A program made the translations under genes and the position numbers. 60,000 bases of DNA, from assembly GCF_032854445.1 (NCBI RefSeq), contig NC_088295.1:65455249-65515248 (forward strand), in the 5' to 3' direction. This document shows, in pieces, positions 58,809 to 60,000 of the stretch (positions within the stretch are counted from its first letter, which is position 1; every line of letters starts with the position of its first letter). Source of the DNA: Liolophura sinensis (taxonomy: Eukaryota > Mollusca > Polyplacophora > Chitonida > Chitonidae). Under the pieces are notes generated by a model, which ran no database searches, had not been told where the DNA came from, and saw nothing but the letters and a program-made list of their open reading frames with translations.

Positions 58809-60000
58809 TTACCTTCATACAGGTATAAAGTACAACATCCACGAGAAGGACGGTGGATAATTTAACCTCCTGCATGTATAAGGTACAACATCCACGAGGA
58901 GGACGGTGGCATATTCAACCTCCTGCATGTATGAGGTACAACATCCACGAGGAGGACGGTGATTAATTTACCTCCCTGTAGGTATAAGGTACAACATCCA
59001 TGAGGAGAACAGTGGCTAGTTTACCTCCCTGCAGGTATAAAGCACATCATCCATGAGGAGAAAGGTGGCTAATTTTCCTTCCTGCAGGTATAAGCTACAA
59101 CATCCATGAGGAGGACGTTGGCTAATTTACCTTCCTGCAGATGTAAAGTGCAACATCCACGAGGAGGACGTTGGCTAGTTTACCTTCCTGGAGGTGTCAG
59201 GTACAACATCCACGAGGAGGACGTTGGCTAATTTACCTTCCTGTAGGTATAAGGTACAACATCCACGAGGAAGACGGTGATTAATTTACCTCCCTATAGA
59301 TATAAAGTAAAACATCCACGAGGAGGACGTTGGCTAGTTTACCTTCCTGGAGGTGTCAGGTACAACATCCACGAGGAGGACGGTGGCTAATTTACCTCCC
59401 TGTAGGTATAAGGTACAACATCCACGAGGAAGACCGTGATTAATTTACCTCCCTATAGATATAAAGTACAACATCCACGAGGAGGACGGTGGCTAGTTTA
59501 CCTTCCTGGAGGTGTCAGGTACAATATCCACGAGGAAGACCGTGATTAATTTACCTCCCCATAGATATAAAGTACAACATCCATGAGGAGGACGGTGGCT
59601 AGTTTACCTTCCTGGAGGTGTCAGGTACAACATCCACGAGGAAGACCGTGATTAATTTACCTCCCTATAGATATAAAGTACAACATCCACGAGGAGGACG
59701 GTGGCTAGTTTACCTTCCTATAGGTATAAAGTACAACATCCATGAGGAGGGCGGTGCCTAATTTACCTTCCTACTGGTAAAGGCTACAACATCCACGAGG
59801 AGGACGGTGGCTAATTTACCTTCCTGTAGGTATCGGGTACAATATCCACGAGGACGATGGTGGCTAGTTTACCTTCCTACTGGTATAAAGTACAACATCC
59901 ACGAGGAGGACAGTGGCTAATTTACCTTCCTGCAGGTATCAGGTACAACATCCACGAGAAGGACGGTGGCTAATTTACCTTCCTGTAGGTATAAGGTACA
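58809..60000. repeat. 53-bp minisatellite, about 22 copies, runs off the end
   Basis: Head-to-tail units of about 53 bp (gtacaacatccacgaggagg, acggtggctaatttaccttc, ctgtaggtataag). Variant types alternate in part: about 59267-59700 repeats a two-unit block (gaagaccgtgattaatttac... then gaggacggtggctagtttac...tggaggtgtcag) of about 106 bp, a higher-order repeat. Looser relatives of the unit appear upstream (catccacgaacggacatccatcaggaggacggtg at 58371-58404; gtgcaggacggtgg at 58760). The right boundary is outside the window. Confidence 0.97.

Noticed and set aside
58809-60000. CRISPR array
   Set aside because: Units are contiguous 53-bp repeats without unique spacers, in an animal genome; this is a minisatellite.

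Overview
The window is animal nuclear DNA: AT-rich, gene-poor, with split genes, many microsatellites and minisatellites, and many tRNA-derived SINEs. The SINE type (tRNA head, conserved body, TTTATT-type tail) and a single vestigial-like gene suggest a marine invertebrate, most likely a lophotrochozoan such as a mollusc or brachiopod. That assignment is inference, not proof.

Region 1 (about 0.6-7.5 kb, minus strand) holds the best-conserved gene, a vestigial-like family member 2 (VGLL2-type) cofactor. Three coding exons (7098-7175, 6477-6738, 633-1087) join in frame to 264 codons. The TONDU motif that binds TEAD/Scalloped is in exon 2. Intron 2 is about 5.4 kb. A CpG-rich upstream segment follows at 7.2-7.4 kb.

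Region 2 (about 7.5-45 kb) is mostly non-coding. It holds scattered SINE copies, a 35-bp minisatellite (11.7-12.2 kb), a 116-bp tandem duplication (13.9-14.2 kb), reverse-transcriptase relics (17.8-18.1 and 43.0-43.5 kb), a large foldback element with tRNA-like sequence in both arms (23.85-24.37 kb), a block dense in short GCGAGATT/TCGAC words (31.8-32.3 kb) and simple repeats. A few open frames (14.27, 15.3, 29.1 and 33.7 kb) could be exons of unrecognised genes; confidence is low.

Region 3 (about 45-57 kb, minus strand) is a cluster of Mab-21/cGAS-like nucleotidyltransferase (cGLR) genes. One is intact and intronless (49260-50549, 429 aa) with GS and E-x-D...D catalytic residues. Three are broken: a 5' fragment at 45.4-45.67 kb that runs into a 57-bp minisatellite, a frameshifted copy at 52.1-53.5 kb that has lost the catalytic acidic pair, and a decayed C-terminal relic at 55.9-56.6 kb. 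The first two lie in a segmental duplication that also carries flanking DNA and a shared SINE. Each of the three 5' ends present in the window has an IRF/ISRE-like GAAANNGAAA-type site about 210-250 bp upstream. The picture is of an innate-immune sensor family undergoing birth and death.

Region 4 (57-60 kb) has two SINE copies with visible target-site duplications (one internally deleted), a promoter-like segment leading to a candidate first coding exon (58065-58279, plus strand), and a long 53-bp minisatellite with partial higher-order structure running off the window's end.
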